In this document: positions 1-9,443 of the stretch, piece by piece
How positions within the stretch are numbered: the stretch's first letter is position 1
Layout: every line of letters begins with the position of its first letter
Assembly (NCBI GenBank): GCA_026182355.1
Contig: JAPFBL010000119.1
Coordinates: forward strand, 392,501 to 456,500
Source of the DNA: Hermatobates lingyangjiaoensis
Lineage: Eukaryota; Arthropoda; Insecta; Hemiptera; Hermatobatidae
Direction: 5' to 3'
DNA: 64,000 nucleotides
The notes under the pieces: model-generated
Databases searched by the model: none
Seen by the model: only the letters and a program-made list of their open reading frames with translations
Told to the model about the DNA's origin: nothing
Made by a program: the position numbers and the translations under genes

Positions 1-53
1 ATATATATATATATATATATAAAATTAAACATAAAAGGAATAGCATATAAAAG

Positions 54-272
54 TTAACGCTTCTGATTTAAACCAGGATCTGATCGGGCCCCAAATAACC
101 ATGTGTGGGCCTCCTCAGACGCTCTTAAGGTCAAACTACGGTCATCAGTGGTCACTAGCTTAATTATTTGAACACTAAAGCAGTCATTAAAAGAAAGGTT
201 ATGACTGTTAGCATGGATAGCTACAGGAAGCTTTTTGCGCTGACCGACTGAAGCTCTATGGCCGTTCATACG
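54..272 (-). pseudogene. PLE GIY-YIG endonuclease, C-terminal fragment
   Basis: About 71 codons of the C-terminal part of a Penelope-like element endonuclease remain. The reading begins at the NGHRASVGQR segment, continues through HANSH.LSFNDCF and ends RASEEAHTWLFGARS...NQKR then stop. The same order occurs in the fuller copies at 15.8 and 44 kb, so family assignment is by internal comparison and by the known YVG-R-H layout of PLE GIY-YIG domains. The N-terminal half, with the YVG signature, is missing because the copy is cut off at a CA/TA-rich stretch. No ribozyme-like motif survives downstream, where (TA)n closes the window edge. It cannot encode an active enzyme. Confidence 0.8.
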
Positions 273-315
273 CTATATACATATAGGCCGTTGATATATA
301 CACACACACATATAT

Positions 316-516
316 ATAATCAATGATCAAACCACAATAAGAAATGGGAAAACAAGACTAAGTTCTAAGAGTTGTGTTTTTGACTCTGACGAAGACCGCT
401 TGTTACGGTTGAAAGATCTTAGTCTTGTTTTCCCATTTCTTATTGTGCTTTGATCATTGATTGTTATTTCACGTGTTTATGTGAAATCTTTATATATATA
501 TATATATATATATATA
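316..516. repeat. Family A PLE-derived foldback with (TA)n cap
   Basis: The left arm (about 316-355, ATCAATGATCAAACCACAAT...) is the reverse complement of the right arm (about 420-465), with a ribozyme-like motif in the right arm. The right end runs through TTTCACGTGTTTATGTGAAAT, itself a small inverted repeat, into (TA)n at 490-516. The same terminal sequence recurs at 2.7, 14.3, 15.1, 18.7, 42.7 and 53.9 kb. Confidence 0.8.
382..424 (+). ncRNA. Hammerhead-like motif, family A
   Basis: Order: stem I GACT, CTGACGA, stem II (AGACCG with CGGTT, one bulged G), GAA, self-complementary AGATCT as stem III, T as residue 17, then AGTC pairing with the leading GACT. All core residues of a hammerhead are present. 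Hammerheads of this short-stem-III type are known in PLE terminal repeats. Activity is inferred only. Confidence 0.65.
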
Positions 517-1159
517 CTAAACTTAACCTGCACAACTTCTCTTTACCTAATATTCTTACTTAAGCTAAAGTTATTGGTTTACGTTGCATGATACAAGGAA
601 GCAAGGATCACATAGAGTATGTAAGTAACTCTATTTTGACTTTTTTCATCATTGCGTTTTACTTAATGTGTCACATATAATAATTTAGAAATGTGATATA
701 CAGGGATGACCCTATATGCCAACAGCTTAGGTTAATCATATTAGTAGGCAGATTATTCTATATACATGCAAGTAACAAATTTTTCAAATGGTTCTTTCTC
801 AATAATCAGCGAGCCCTATTAATTTGGGACCAATGGCATCCATAACTTGTCTTCCATTCAAGTAGCAACCACGTCAAATATTGATTAACTTTTACCAAAT
901 AATAATTGGTATAAGTTAACTTGATATAAAATCATTAAATTTCATTAAGCAGGGGACCATTTTTTCAAGTATATTTTTAATTAATTCCCTGAAGGTAAAA
1001 GGATTACAAAGTTTCAGGGTTATGTTTGATTAAAAAAAATTTATTTTATTAAATGAGTCTAAATTAAGTAGTTATTTACTGAAATCTTAATAAAAAGCCA
1101 GTGTTTATTCTGTTGATAAAATTAAAACTAAGTTTTAATCCAGAGCATAATTAACTACC

Positions 1160-1340
1160 TGTATAATATAAAGCGATTACATTGGCTGGAATATTGGGAG
1201 GCTTTAGTGGAAGATTACCCATCTCGGTTAGGATGGTAATACCTAAGGGTGAACTGTTTATAGCCCTATAGGATCCAAGATGCAGGAATAGCGGGCTTTA
1301 GCCCAAGTAAATCCTCTAGCCATTTCACAGCTTGCCTTTA
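1160..1340. other. Less AT-rich unassigned segment
   Basis: This stretch is noticeably richer in G and C than its surroundings and holds a small hairpin (GGGCT-TT-AGCCC at 1293-1304). It has no open reading frame of note. It could be part of a dispersed repeat, but no second copy was seen here. The rest of 520-1670 shows nothing I can assign. Confidence 0.3.
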
Positions 1341-1678
1341 AAAACCTAATAACCATTCCCATTAGATGGGATTCCTATTTGTTCCTTAATACCAAACCAT
1401 GAAATTTCATTTGTTCCCTTAATTACTTCTTCAAGGAATTAACTCCGTAATTATTATGCATCTCTCTCAAAAGGTGTCAAATCACTTATTGAACCTTGTT
1501 TAAAAAGAGATCAGATGAAACTGATGAATGTTATAGTAATAATATTTAATAACATATTTCTTTCTACCACAGAAACTTACAGAATTTTTGAAATACTACT
1601 GAAACTACTAAGAGTTACCAAAAAAGTATATTAGATTTATTTACTTTAAAAGTTGGAAGCAGTTCTTCATTTAAACAT

Positions 1679-1912
1679 ATATTGTTAAATAACGCCCCAT
1701 ATTTGGCTTGTATCTGTTTCTTACACAATTTCTCCAATTTCCAGAATTCCTTCCTAGTATATGGTGGACTTTTACATTATTTGTCGACTAGGAATGTCGG
1801 TCATAAGCTTTATAGTTTTAATGAAGAGACAAGGAAGGAATTTCAGAAATTGAGGACATTATGTAAGAAACAGATACAAGCCAAATATGGAGCGTTATTT
1901 AACAATATACAT
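1679..1912. repeat. Foldback derived from a PLE-like ORF N-terminus
   Basis: Arms 1679-1758 and 1829-1912 are inverted copies (TTAAATAACGCCCCATATTT against AAATATGGAGCGTTATTTAA, with further matching through the TTTCTTACA/TGTAAGAAA segment). The right arm reads EFQKLRTLCKKQIQAKYGAL then FNNI. That spacing of KL, KK, A and FNNI matches the N-terminal-like reading in the family E element at 4.1-4.3 kb. I infer a foldback of the start of a PLE ORF, without a visible ribozyme motif. Confidence 0.5.
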
Positions 1913-2239
1913 TTATATACTAAACTAATGTATAAGAAATACATATTACACATAACAGTATGAAAACTAAGAGTACTAAGCAAAAAATCAATTTTCAGAA
2001 TTCAGAATTTTATAATTCAATATTAAAAAATAATAACTATATTAAGTTGATAAAATTACTAATTATGACAACTGATTGGCATTAAAAACAAAGCAACAAT
2101 TAAGTACAACAGATAATAGTCTTCACAATGGGACTTTTTCAAAGCAGTTTATAATGATAATTATATAATAATATTATAGAATTATGTAGTTCTTGATGTA
2201 ATGTCTACAACATCTAATTTATAATCCATCATCAGGAAA

Positions 2240-2370
2240 TTATAACATACATTTATAAGAAAATCATAAATACATTGAAACCAAGTTAAGAACTAATTTC
2301 CTCTACTGTTTTCTATTTGCTTATAAGACTAGGAAATAGTTGATGACCGTAGAAGAGTCGAATAAAATAG
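2240..2370 (+). repeat. Dispersed repeat, copy 1 (pair with 5440-5590)
   Basis: AGAAAATCATAAATACATTG, the TATTTGCTTATAA..ACTAGGAAAT segment and TGATGACC.TAGAA.AGTCGAATA are shared with 5440-5590. The last part looks like a decayed ribozyme motif (GAAA changed to GAAT), so this may be the end of a further PLE family. Confidence 0.55.
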
Positions 2371-2719
2371 AGACTCTCCCGTCAAGAATTTAAGTTAATT
2401 TATATATATATATGACAAATAGCTATGTGCTTTTTCATTAAAAGTCCTTGAAAACAATTAAAGGGACCTTCAATCATTTTTAAAAAACATTTAGGTATCA
2501 ATGATTTGGGAATAACTTGCTCTGAGAGGCAATCATTAAGAAACTTTAATTTTAGTTTAGTAATATAGTAACATAGTAGCATAGTAACAAGCACATAGCT
2601 ATTTGTCGTAAAGAAGTAAAGCAAGCTTTTGCAGATTCTTCTTTTAAGAAGAGAGATATGGATATATATATATATATATATATATATGATCAAACCACAA
2701 TAAGAAAATGGGAAAGCAA

Positions 2720-2762
2720 GACTAAGATCTTTCAACCGTAACAAGCGGTCTTCGTCAGAGTC
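2720..2762 (-). ncRNA. Hammerhead-like motif, family A, left arm
   Basis: On the minus strand: GACT, CTGACGA, stem II, GAA, AGATCT, T, AGTC. It is identical in core to the copy at 382-424. It is transcribed away from the foldback centre, towards the left (TA)n cap. Confidence 0.65.
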
Positions 2763-2792
2763 AAGAACCCAACTGAGTTGGGTTACGTTTGG

Positions 2793-2835
2793 GACTCTGA
2801 CGAAGACTGCTTGTTACGGTTGAAAGATCTTAGTC
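2793..2835 (+). ncRNA. Hammerhead-like motif, family A, right arm
   Basis: Mirror of 2720-2762: GACT, CTGACGA, stem II (one base differs, AGACTG for AGACCG, leaving a G-G or shifted pair), GAA, AGATCT, T, AGTC. The change in only one arm shows the arms mutate independently. Confidence 0.65.
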
Positions 2836-2929
2836 TTGCTTTCCCATTTTCTTATTGTGGTTTGATCATTGATTGTTATTTCATGTGTTTATGTGAAATC
2901 TTTATATATATATATATATATATATATGT

Positions 2930-3076
2930 GTTATTAAAATAAGCAGCAGCTTCTGCATTGACCAGTTTCTTGTTGACACTCTCTAGTTTTCGTATCACTC
3001 TGCGGTGAGACTCTGGTAGCTTCCAAAGAAGGTTAGCAAAAGACATTAATACACACATTAAACATAGGTCAAACAC
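2930..3076 (-). pseudogene. PLE-like ORF N-terminal fragment, left arm of family E
   Basis: Reads SFANLLWKLPESHRRVIRKL, then ESVNKKLVNAEAAAYFNN, on the minus strand. The basic, helical character and the FNN segment resemble N-terminal regions of PLE reverse transcriptase ORFs; this is an inference from general family character. It is cut off by (TA)n. It mirrors 4108-4292. Confidence 0.45.
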
Positions 3077-3135
3077 GAAAAACTAAATTTAATCACTGTT
3101 TTAATCACTAAATTAACAAACTAAATAAAATTACG

Positions 3136-3171
3136 TACAAGCTTTCGGCTCTCATTCGCCATCTTCAGGTA
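3136..3171 (-). ncRNA. Hammerhead-like motif, family E, left arm
   Basis: Minus strand: TAC, CTGAAGA, extra T, stem II GGC/GCC with loop GAATGAGA, GAA, AGCT as self-complementary stem III, T, then GTA pairing with TAC. It lies between the ORF end (3342) and the N-terminal fragment (3076). Confidence 0.65.
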
Positions 3172-3341
3172 TAAACTAAAATTAATCAAGTCTAATAAAC
3201 TATAGTTAAAATAAAATAAAATAAAATACTTGAACAATGTCTACAAAATTACTGTACTTTAGGAAGTGAATCTAAGGTGGGAGTGAGGGGAGGGGGAGGT
3301 ATGCATGGCGACAGGGTCGGCCAAAAACTACCTGCGGTCCG

Positions 3342-3584
3342 TTCACCTCGCCGTCTCCCTTACAAACTTGAAAGTATTGTCAAAATTCTTAAGACTAGGC
3401 ACAGAGTTGAAATCATTGCTTTGGATATTTAGACTAGGGTTGCAATCCTTAATATATAGAGCTTCCAGTATATGTAATCTGCTAGGCTCGTGGTGCACTT
3501 GTAGAATGGAAGTGCCCTCAATCAGGGCCTGCCTTGTCAGTTTTACTCGGTGGGCGTCCTCCGTATGGTTTTTAGGGGCCCCCG
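3342..3584 (-). pseudogene. PLE ORF C-terminal fragment, left arm of family E
   Basis: Mirror image of 3600-3842 and with the same reading: RLHILEALYIKDCNPSLNIQ near its middle. See that entry for the family argument. The fragment begins at the palindrome centre, so it is 5'-truncated. Confidence 0.55.
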
Positions 3585-3599
3585 TGCTCAGGTGGACAG

Positions 3600-3842
3600 T
3601 TAGGGGCCCCTAAAAACCATACGGAGGACGCCCACCGAGTAAAACTGACAAGGCAGGCCCTGATTGAGGGCACTTCCATTCTACAAGTGCACCACGAGCC
3701 TAGCAGATTACATATACTGGAAGCTCTATATATTAAGGATTGCAACCCTAGTCTAAATATCCAAAGCAATGATTTCAACTCTGTGCCTAGTCTTAAGAAT
3801 TTTGACAATACTTTCAAGTTTGTAAGGGAGACGGCGAGGTGA
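3600..3842 (+). pseudogene. PLE ORF C-terminal fragment, right arm of family E
   Basis: About 80 codons read GAPKNHTEDAHRVKLTRQAL, then a segment with RLHILEALYIKDCNPSLNIQ, ending FVRETAR before TGA at 3840-3842. The EA.xI...xPSLN pattern is what follows the GIY-YIG core in many PLE endonucleases, where it forms the end of the nuclease fold. The YVG part is absent because the copy starts at the palindrome centre. The ribozyme-like motif at 4013-4048 lies 170 nt downstream in the same sense. I am fairly sure it is PLE-derived; exact family is unknown. Confidence 0.6.
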
Positions 3843-4012
3843 ACGGACCGCAGGTAGTTTTTGGCCGACCCTGTCGCCATGCATACCTCCCCTCCCCTCA
3901 CTCCCACCTTAGATTCACTTCCTAAAGTACAGTAATTTTGTAGACATTGTTCAAGTATTTTATTTTATTTTATTTTAACTATAGTTTATTAGACTTGATT
4001 AATTTTAGTTTA

Positions 4013-4048
4013 TACCTGAAGATGGCGAATGAGAGCCGAAAGCTTGTA
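4013..4048 (+). ncRNA. Hammerhead-like motif, family E, right arm
   Basis: TAC, CTGAAGA, extra T, GGC...GCC, GAA, AGCT, T, GTA. All core positions are intact, and stems I, II and III are each paired with bases different from those in family A. Confidence 0.7.
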
Positions 4049-4107
4049 CGTAATTTTATTTAGTTTGTTAATTTAGTGATTAAAACAGTGATTAAATTTA
4101 GTTTTTC

Positions 4108-4291
4108 GTGTTTGACCTATGTTTAATGTGTGTATTAATGTCTTTTGCTAACCTTCTTTGGAAGCTACCAGAGTCTCACCGCAGAGTGATACGAAAACTA
4201 GAGAGTGTCAACAAGAAACTGGTCAATGCAGAAGCTGCTGCTTATTTTAATAACATATGCTTAAGGGAAGACCTGCTGCCTTTGTACACAA

Positions 4292-4292
<1 letters not shown>
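4108..4292 (+). pseudogene. PLE-like ORF N-terminal fragment following the ribozyme motif
   Basis: Starting 60 nt after the motif, an open frame reads MCVLMSFANLLWKLPESHRR then VIRKLESVNKKLVNAEAAAY and FNNICLREDLLPLYTNI before running into (TA)n. PLEs are known to carry partial tandem copies whose shared part (pseudo-LTR) leads into the next ORF; the order ORF end, motif, ORF start fits that. The true start could be either ATG within the first eleven codons. The right arm continues about 40 nt past the palindromic homology (after 4254). Confidence 0.5.
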
Positions 4293-4323
<31 letters not shown>

Positions 4324-4639
4324 TATATTATTTAATATGTTTTTCTCAATTTTTTCATATAACACTCTCATTTTATATATATATGAGAGTGTTATATGAT
4401 TCAAAGTATGCATGTAAAATAATAATGTCTAAATTGCAGTAAAATAGTTAGAAATGGGGCTAAAATGTTAAAAAAAAACTGTTTTTTCATAGTTACAGTT
4501 CGATTGTGACTCCGACCAAGACCAGTTGTTTTGTTTGAACATCTTGTTTCAATTATTGAATTTTTTACTGGTTCAGTAGTTGACATACATGGTATAATTG
4601 CAATACACATTATAATAACACTGTCTATTATAAACATAT

Positions 4640-5430
4640 AGGTTCGTAATATTAGTGAGCAGATTCTTCAATGTGCATACAAGTAACAACTTTTTTAAAA
4701 AATGTTTTAAATTGCTGTGGAATGTTTTTATTTCAACATATGTGATTGCAAATAATATCTATGTAGTATCCTTAACAAGTACATTAGTGATTAAGGAATC
4801 AACATTGAACATCACTAGGATATTGAAGGATTCAACATACTTCAGGTACCATATTTCTTACAATGCACAACAATTCATGAGTTGATTGTATTAAATTTTA
4901 CTAGCTTATAGGGTGACATAGCTTTATTAAAATATTTTTAATAACTGATAGGTGGGGCAAGTAACCTGGAAAATAATGAGCCTGCCGGGCGTTTCCTTCC
5001 TGGTGAAGTTTTATTCTTCCATTGAGATAAGGAGGACTAAATTCCTTCGATAAGGGTTCTAAATCTTTTCTGATAATATTTCGTAAGTAGCTGGTATTAT
5101 TTTACATACTTAAATTTTTAATTTTTTCCTGGGATTTAATGTTAAATTTTCTATTCCGTGAGAGTATTTCATCAGAACTAGCGCATCGTTATCTTCATAC
5201 GATGGAAACAGAAGGAACACACGGTTATATTTGACAATTTCCTGGGTACTGAGGTTTTAATTTTTCATTTTCAGTGTTCAAATCAAATAAATTATAACCA
5301 TAAGTGCAAGAGGGTTTGATTTTTTTGCTTTTGTTAAAATAATAATTGTTTCTTAATATGTTTTTCTCAATTTTTGTATATAACATTCTCGTTACTTCAA
5401 CTAAACAATATTTCAATTATTCCATAAACA
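4640..5430. other. No assignable feature
   Basis: AT-rich single-copy-looking DNA. Short open frames here have no recognisable domain and composition like the surroundings. The same holds for 5600-6430. Confidence 0.4.
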
Positions 5431-5439
5431 TCATTAGAA

Positions 5440-5590
5440 ATTATACCATATTTTCATTAGAAAATCATAAATACATTGAAGCCAATTTAACAACGATTTT
5501 CCTCCAGTGTATTCTATTTGCTTATAAAACTAGGAAATTGAAGCAGGACTCATCCACGTCTTGCTGATGACCATAGAACAGTCGAATATG
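5440..5590 (+). repeat. Dispersed repeat, copy 2 (pair with 2240-2370)
   Basis: Shares several blocks with 2240-2370. Its end contains CTGATGA at 5564-5570, then a stem-like GAC/GTC and GAAT in place of GAAA at 5584-5587, consistent with a decayed hammerhead-like motif of unknown family. Confidence 0.5.
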
Positions 5591-6432
5591 CAAACTAATG
5601 AAAAATTGTTATATTTGTAGACGAAGTAATGAGAATGTTATAAAAAGAATTAAAAAAATTCTTAAAAAACTAAATACACACAAAGAAAACATAAAAATGG
5701 TCACAAACATCCACAACTATATTTTGACTACATTATAATCATATAGTAACCCACTGCAAAGACAAGTAAAGACAAGAGTCTGTCTCAATCAAGAGGCACT
5801 CATTTAGTGTTGCCAACATATAAAGAGAAAGAATACAAGGAAAATTACATGAATAATTACAAAAATAAATAATTAAAAGCAACAAATTCTCATCCCAGAG
5901 GACAAATATGTTCTTCTTTTGAAGCTCTTAAAATGATATTACCGTTGCGATAAGGAATTTTTCTTGATTAATTAACTTTTTAAATATTTCAGTCGTTACT
6001 GTGATCGTAATCAGGAGAAGGATACGTTTTAAGAGTTGACCATCAACTGATTAATCAGTTTCATATACTAATCCATAACACGTTTATATGGTAGTATAAC
6101 ACCGCATTTTATATTACTCGTATTTTACCATCAAGAAATGATATTAAATTAATTAAGTATATTATAATAAATTACTGGTTCAGTTCAGTGTACTTATTCA
6201 TCATTCAAGAATAATAATAGTTCTGCATTTATTAGCAATAAATTGTTTATTTTATGTAGAATCTGGTTGCTACAGTTACATGCAGTAGACGTGATATATA
6301 CGAGGTTTGGCTGGAGTCAGATTCAGTTGCTATGGATTCAATGTAATCTGCATATGTCAGATGGAATATTCTAGAACAATATCACCCCCCAACACGACAC
6401 GAATGTGTCAAATGTATATATATAGAAAAGTA

Positions 6433-6435
<3 letters not shown>

Positions 6436-6478
<43 letters not shown>

Positions 6479-6490
6479 CGTGTGTATGTG
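6436..6490. repeat. (GT)n microsatellite
   Basis: About 25 GT units with a few interruptions. Confidence 0.95.
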
Positions 6491-6766
6491 TCCTATAATT
6501 TTATATATATATATATTAATAATTTTATAATAATTCATAAATATTCAAATATATATATTATGTTATTTGAATTGTTGTATTATACTGAAAGCAATAATTA
6601 AGGATAATACAAAAATACAAAAAAAAATACAAAAATAAAAGTGACTAATTTATAATACACACACACACAAATATATACACTCATCCTGATTTGCTTTCTT
6701 GACCCAATATTTATATGATGTAATTTTTGTAGGGTTGAGGTCTAATGATTTTAAACTAGTCCTTTT

Positions 6767-6804
6767 GCCAACGTTTGGACATATATTTATGTCATCTTCA
6801 GGGC
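6767..6804 (-). ncRNA. Hammerhead-like motif, family C, left arm (G12 to C)
   Basis: Minus strand: GCC, CTGAAGA, extra T, GACATA/TATGTC stem II, CAA in place of GAA, ACGT stem III, T, GGC pairing with GCC. The conserved G12 is replaced by C, so self-cleavage is not expected. Confidence 0.6.
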
Positions 6805-6864
6805 TTGGAAGAGCTCATGTAACAGTAGTAAATTAAGGTCTGCTGCACATAAGCAGATTTCTAA

Positions 6865-6902
6865 GCCCTGAAGATGACATAAATATATGTCCAAACGTCG
6901 GC
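6865..6902 (+). ncRNA. Hammerhead-like motif, family C, right arm (G12 to C)
   Basis: GCC, CTGAAGA, extra T, GACATA/TATGTC, CAA, ACGT, C, GGC. It carries the same G12-to-C change as the left arm. Confidence 0.6.
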
Positions 6903-6974
6903 AAAAGAACTAGTTTAAAATCATTAGACCTCAACCCTCAAAAAATTACATCATATATATATAATAAATTCTTT

Positions 6975-7200
6975 TTCTTCTTCTCGGAATTTGGTTAGAG
7001 TTAATTATTTGAAATCACCTTTTTGCCAAAATTTCGTCTTTATTTTAAGACATCCTCAGGTCTAGAAACAATCAATAACAATGGACATTTGTCATATCTA
7101 CATTACATTCAACACAAAAATTCAAATTAAAAATTCATCACTAAAATAACGTTGGCAAAAAGGTGATTTCAAATAATTAACTGTGACCAAATTTGGCGAA
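6975..7200. repeat. Family D PLE-derived foldback
   Basis: The left arm contains TTAATTATTTGAAATCACCT followed by TTTTGCCAA, and the right arm (7150-7190) contains the reverse complement. Only the left arm keeps a ribozyme-like core; the right arm ends before it. Confidence 0.75.
7032..7059 (-). ncRNA. Hammerhead-like core, family D, decayed
   Basis: Minus strand CTGAGGA, extra T, GTCTT/AAGAC stem II, GAAA. Stem III reads ATTT where the other arm keeps ACGTT, so this copy looks CpG-mutated, and stem I is poor. Confidence 0.45.
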
Positions 7201-8550
7201 GAAGCAAAAGTATTTATTAGTAATTATGGTCAAGAAAACAATATCTTTATATATATTTTATATGTTAATCAATAATAATTAATTTTTCCAATTGTATTAC
7301 AGCTTAAATGTTCAAAGCATCATAAAGCAAACTAAGTGGTCTGAATTGCATACAGTGATTTTTAGAATGAAACATTTTCCCTTTGCATACTATTATAGGC
7401 TTTCACATTTAGCTCTGTTCTCGTGTGGCTCATTTGTTATTTATCAATCATTTCAGTAATGGGTGAGCCTCAATACTAAGTTGATTCTACATTCCAAGTT
7501 CTAATTTTTTCATAAAACAGGTTTACTCATAGTATGAATATTGCACGAGTATCTGACATCAAATCAAGTTGCAACCTCTTTGAGGGATGTGCTCAGGTGT
7601 TTTCACCTCAAAGAATGCAGAACTTCAAGTCATGGTGAGGTAGAATCGGGTATCTACTACTCCAAATGCGAGTATACAAGCCGCTAGGCTACCCTGGTCT
7701 CACATGTAAGAACTTATTGTATATAAACTTCTTGATTTGGGAGTTACTTAAACGAGGGGAAAATAGTACAATTAATTATACTAAAATTTTGATATGTTGT
7801 TGGCATTGTGGGTCTAAATATAGCCTTTTTTTTTTGAAGAAATCCAAATCAAGCTTCAAACTAGACTAAAATACATAATTTACTTGAAATTGGTTATTTT
7901 GTGGTATATCCTTTTAATGCCATTCAGACAAAAGGATAAAGCAACTTCTCAACTTCATTAATCATAATTTACCATTCATTCTACGTTACACATTGAAATG
8001 ATAATAACAAAAGAATGAAACAAATAATTCAAATGCGATGTTGAATCATAATAATCATAATGTTGCTTTTAAAAAAAAATTTTTGGTTATAATAATAAAC
8101 TGTTGACTTAATTTTCAACAAGTTTTTTTTTATGGAAATTGTGAATACGAAGTATGGTATTAATAGTTGTTAAGTAGGTTTAGTGGACTTTTATTATCTG
8201 AGTCAGAGAATCAAAATCTTTATTTAGCTCAAGGTTCCTTTAGGAATCTTTAATATTTCTGGGCCTCCCCTGAATGAAAGATCAACACTGCAGAGAAACA
8301 ACAGCACCTTCTTGTAATATTGAATATCAGCACTCCGCTTACACATCGCGAATAGAAAAAACAAACATAATTAACAGTTTTTTTTAAAAACAGTGATGCA
8401 AGTCTTTTGTCTTTTATATATTGTAGCTATAACAACTAATTTTCAACTGACTAAAAATTTGTTAAAATTAAATTATCATATGAAATAAATATAATTCATG
8501 TTGATTGATAAAAGGTTACTGTGAATTCATGGTTATAAGGATCAATCTAT
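7200..8550. other. No assignable feature
   Basis: AT-rich DNA with homopolymer runs and short open frames without recognisable domains. Nothing supports a gene. Confidence 0.4.
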
Positions 8551-8557
8551 AAATGAT

Positions 8558-8634
8558 ATTAGAACTATAATACACAATCTTAACTCGTATAAAATTGTTG
8601 TATACGAGGTAAGACAGTGTATTATAGTTCTAAT
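8558..8634. repeat. Inverted repeat forming a two-step hairpin
   Basis: ATTAGAACTATAATACAC (8558-8575) pairs with GTGTATTATAGTTCTAAT (8617-8634); inside, CTCGTATA (8585-8592) pairs with TATACGAG (8601-8608). No ribozyme-like core is present, so it may belong to a different foldback or be a small MITE remnant. Confidence 0.8.
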
Positions 8635-8699
8635 ATTAATAATACTAACTTCAGTGGAAATAATAAGATCCTTGCATCTATAAATGACTAATTTTCAAC

Positions 8700-9355
8700 A
8701 AATACCATTAAATTAAAAGGCAGTTCATCATTTCTCCAAAAAAAATAAATGAAATATTCTTCTACCTTAAAGGTACAAAGTATAACACAACCTTTGTTTA
8801 GGTTATCTATTCATATTCACACCGACTCGTAAAAATAACAATTCACTGATTGGTAAAGTTTAATGTAAAGCAAATTAGAAATACTGGTCCTGCATTTATC
8901 AGTTTTTTTTTAGATGTGCAGGCTTATGATGACTTCAAACAGAAAAGTGACTCGAATAACAGTTAGATAGAATAATGTTTGCTTTTAATTATACGTGTTT
9001 AGGTTAATTTTAAAGGAATTTGATTATAAAATATTTTAAACTGTATATTACGTTATAATTTCATGCATATTGTTAGTGTCACTGAGGTTAGTATGATTAA
9101 TATTAGAAATAGAATCAACCGTCTTCATCGTATACTGCCTGTTTCAGGCGACAACCATCATCGAAAGGAACTGACCCAATGAGTCATTATCAGTGTTATG
9201 CAACCTACCTATAACAATTCTACCTAGATTCTTCTATTATTAAATTAGTTAAAAATTTTCTATCTGGTTCTTTTTTACTATTTTCGTCGTTGCCAAGTCG
9301 TTTCATTTTTCTTAAAGGTTTAAATGGTTTATTTTCTCGTTTATTAAATTACCAG
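8700..9355. other. No assignable feature
   Basis: AT-rich DNA. A segment at about 9130-9170 (CCTGTTTCAGG, then GACAACCATCATCGAAAGG) loosely resembles a scrambled ribozyme end but has no coherent fold. Confidence 0.35.

Positions 9356-9357
<2 letters not shown>

Positions 9358-9434
<77 letters not shown>
9358..9434. repeat. Compound (CT)n(TA)n microsatellite
   Basis: About 18 CT units followed by about 20 TA units without spacer. Confidence 0.95.

Positions 9435-9439
<5 letters not shown>

Positions 9440-9443
<4 letters not shown>

Larger units (their letters stand above)
2662..2926. repeat. Family A foldback capped by (TA)n on both sides
   Basis: Two inverted arms (about 2687-2762 and 2793-2882) run TGATCAAACCACAATAAGAA ... 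outward and are bounded by (TA)n at 2662-2687 and 2902-2926. Each arm carries one complete motif, facing opposite ways; the loop is short (about 30 nt). Confidence 0.85.
2930..4254. repeat. 1.3 kb palindromic family E PLE unit
   Basis: The two arms are near-perfect reverse complements around position 3592 (paired coordinates sum to about 7184) with a tiny loop near 3580-3600. Each arm, read outward from the centre, holds the end of a PLE-like ORF, a 3' untranslated part, a ribozyme-like motif and the beginning of a PLE-like ORF. The unit ends inside that second reading frame, against (TA)n at 2902-2926 and 4291-4328. This is the most informative PLE structure in the window for element layout. 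Confidence 0.85.
6697..6955. repeat. Family C PLE-derived foldback
   Basis: Left arm (to 6804) and right arm (6865-6955) are inverted copies, with a loop of about 60 nt. Each carries a family C motif. The left edge extends through TTCTTGACCCAATATTTAT, a segment also found in reverse at the edge of the 16.1-16.3 kb copy, so this is part of the repeat rather than flanking DNA. Confidence 0.85.

Noticed and set aside
1293..1319. Possible Helitron 3' end: hairpin GGGCT-TT-AGCCC followed 11 nt later by CTAG
   Set aside because: The stem is only five pairs, there is no second copy in the window and no matching 5' TC terminus.
2400..2744. Open frames containing runs of alternating Ile-Tyr (also near 3.0, 4.3, 12.3, 15.2, 42.9, 55.6 and 58.5 kb)
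   Set aside because: These are translations through (TA)n tracts and noncoding foldback arms, not proteins.
3305..3613. Open frame on the plus strand of the family E left arm, and its mirror at 3572-3907
   Set aside because: It is the antisense of the PLE ORF fragment, open by chance because the two arms are inverted copies.
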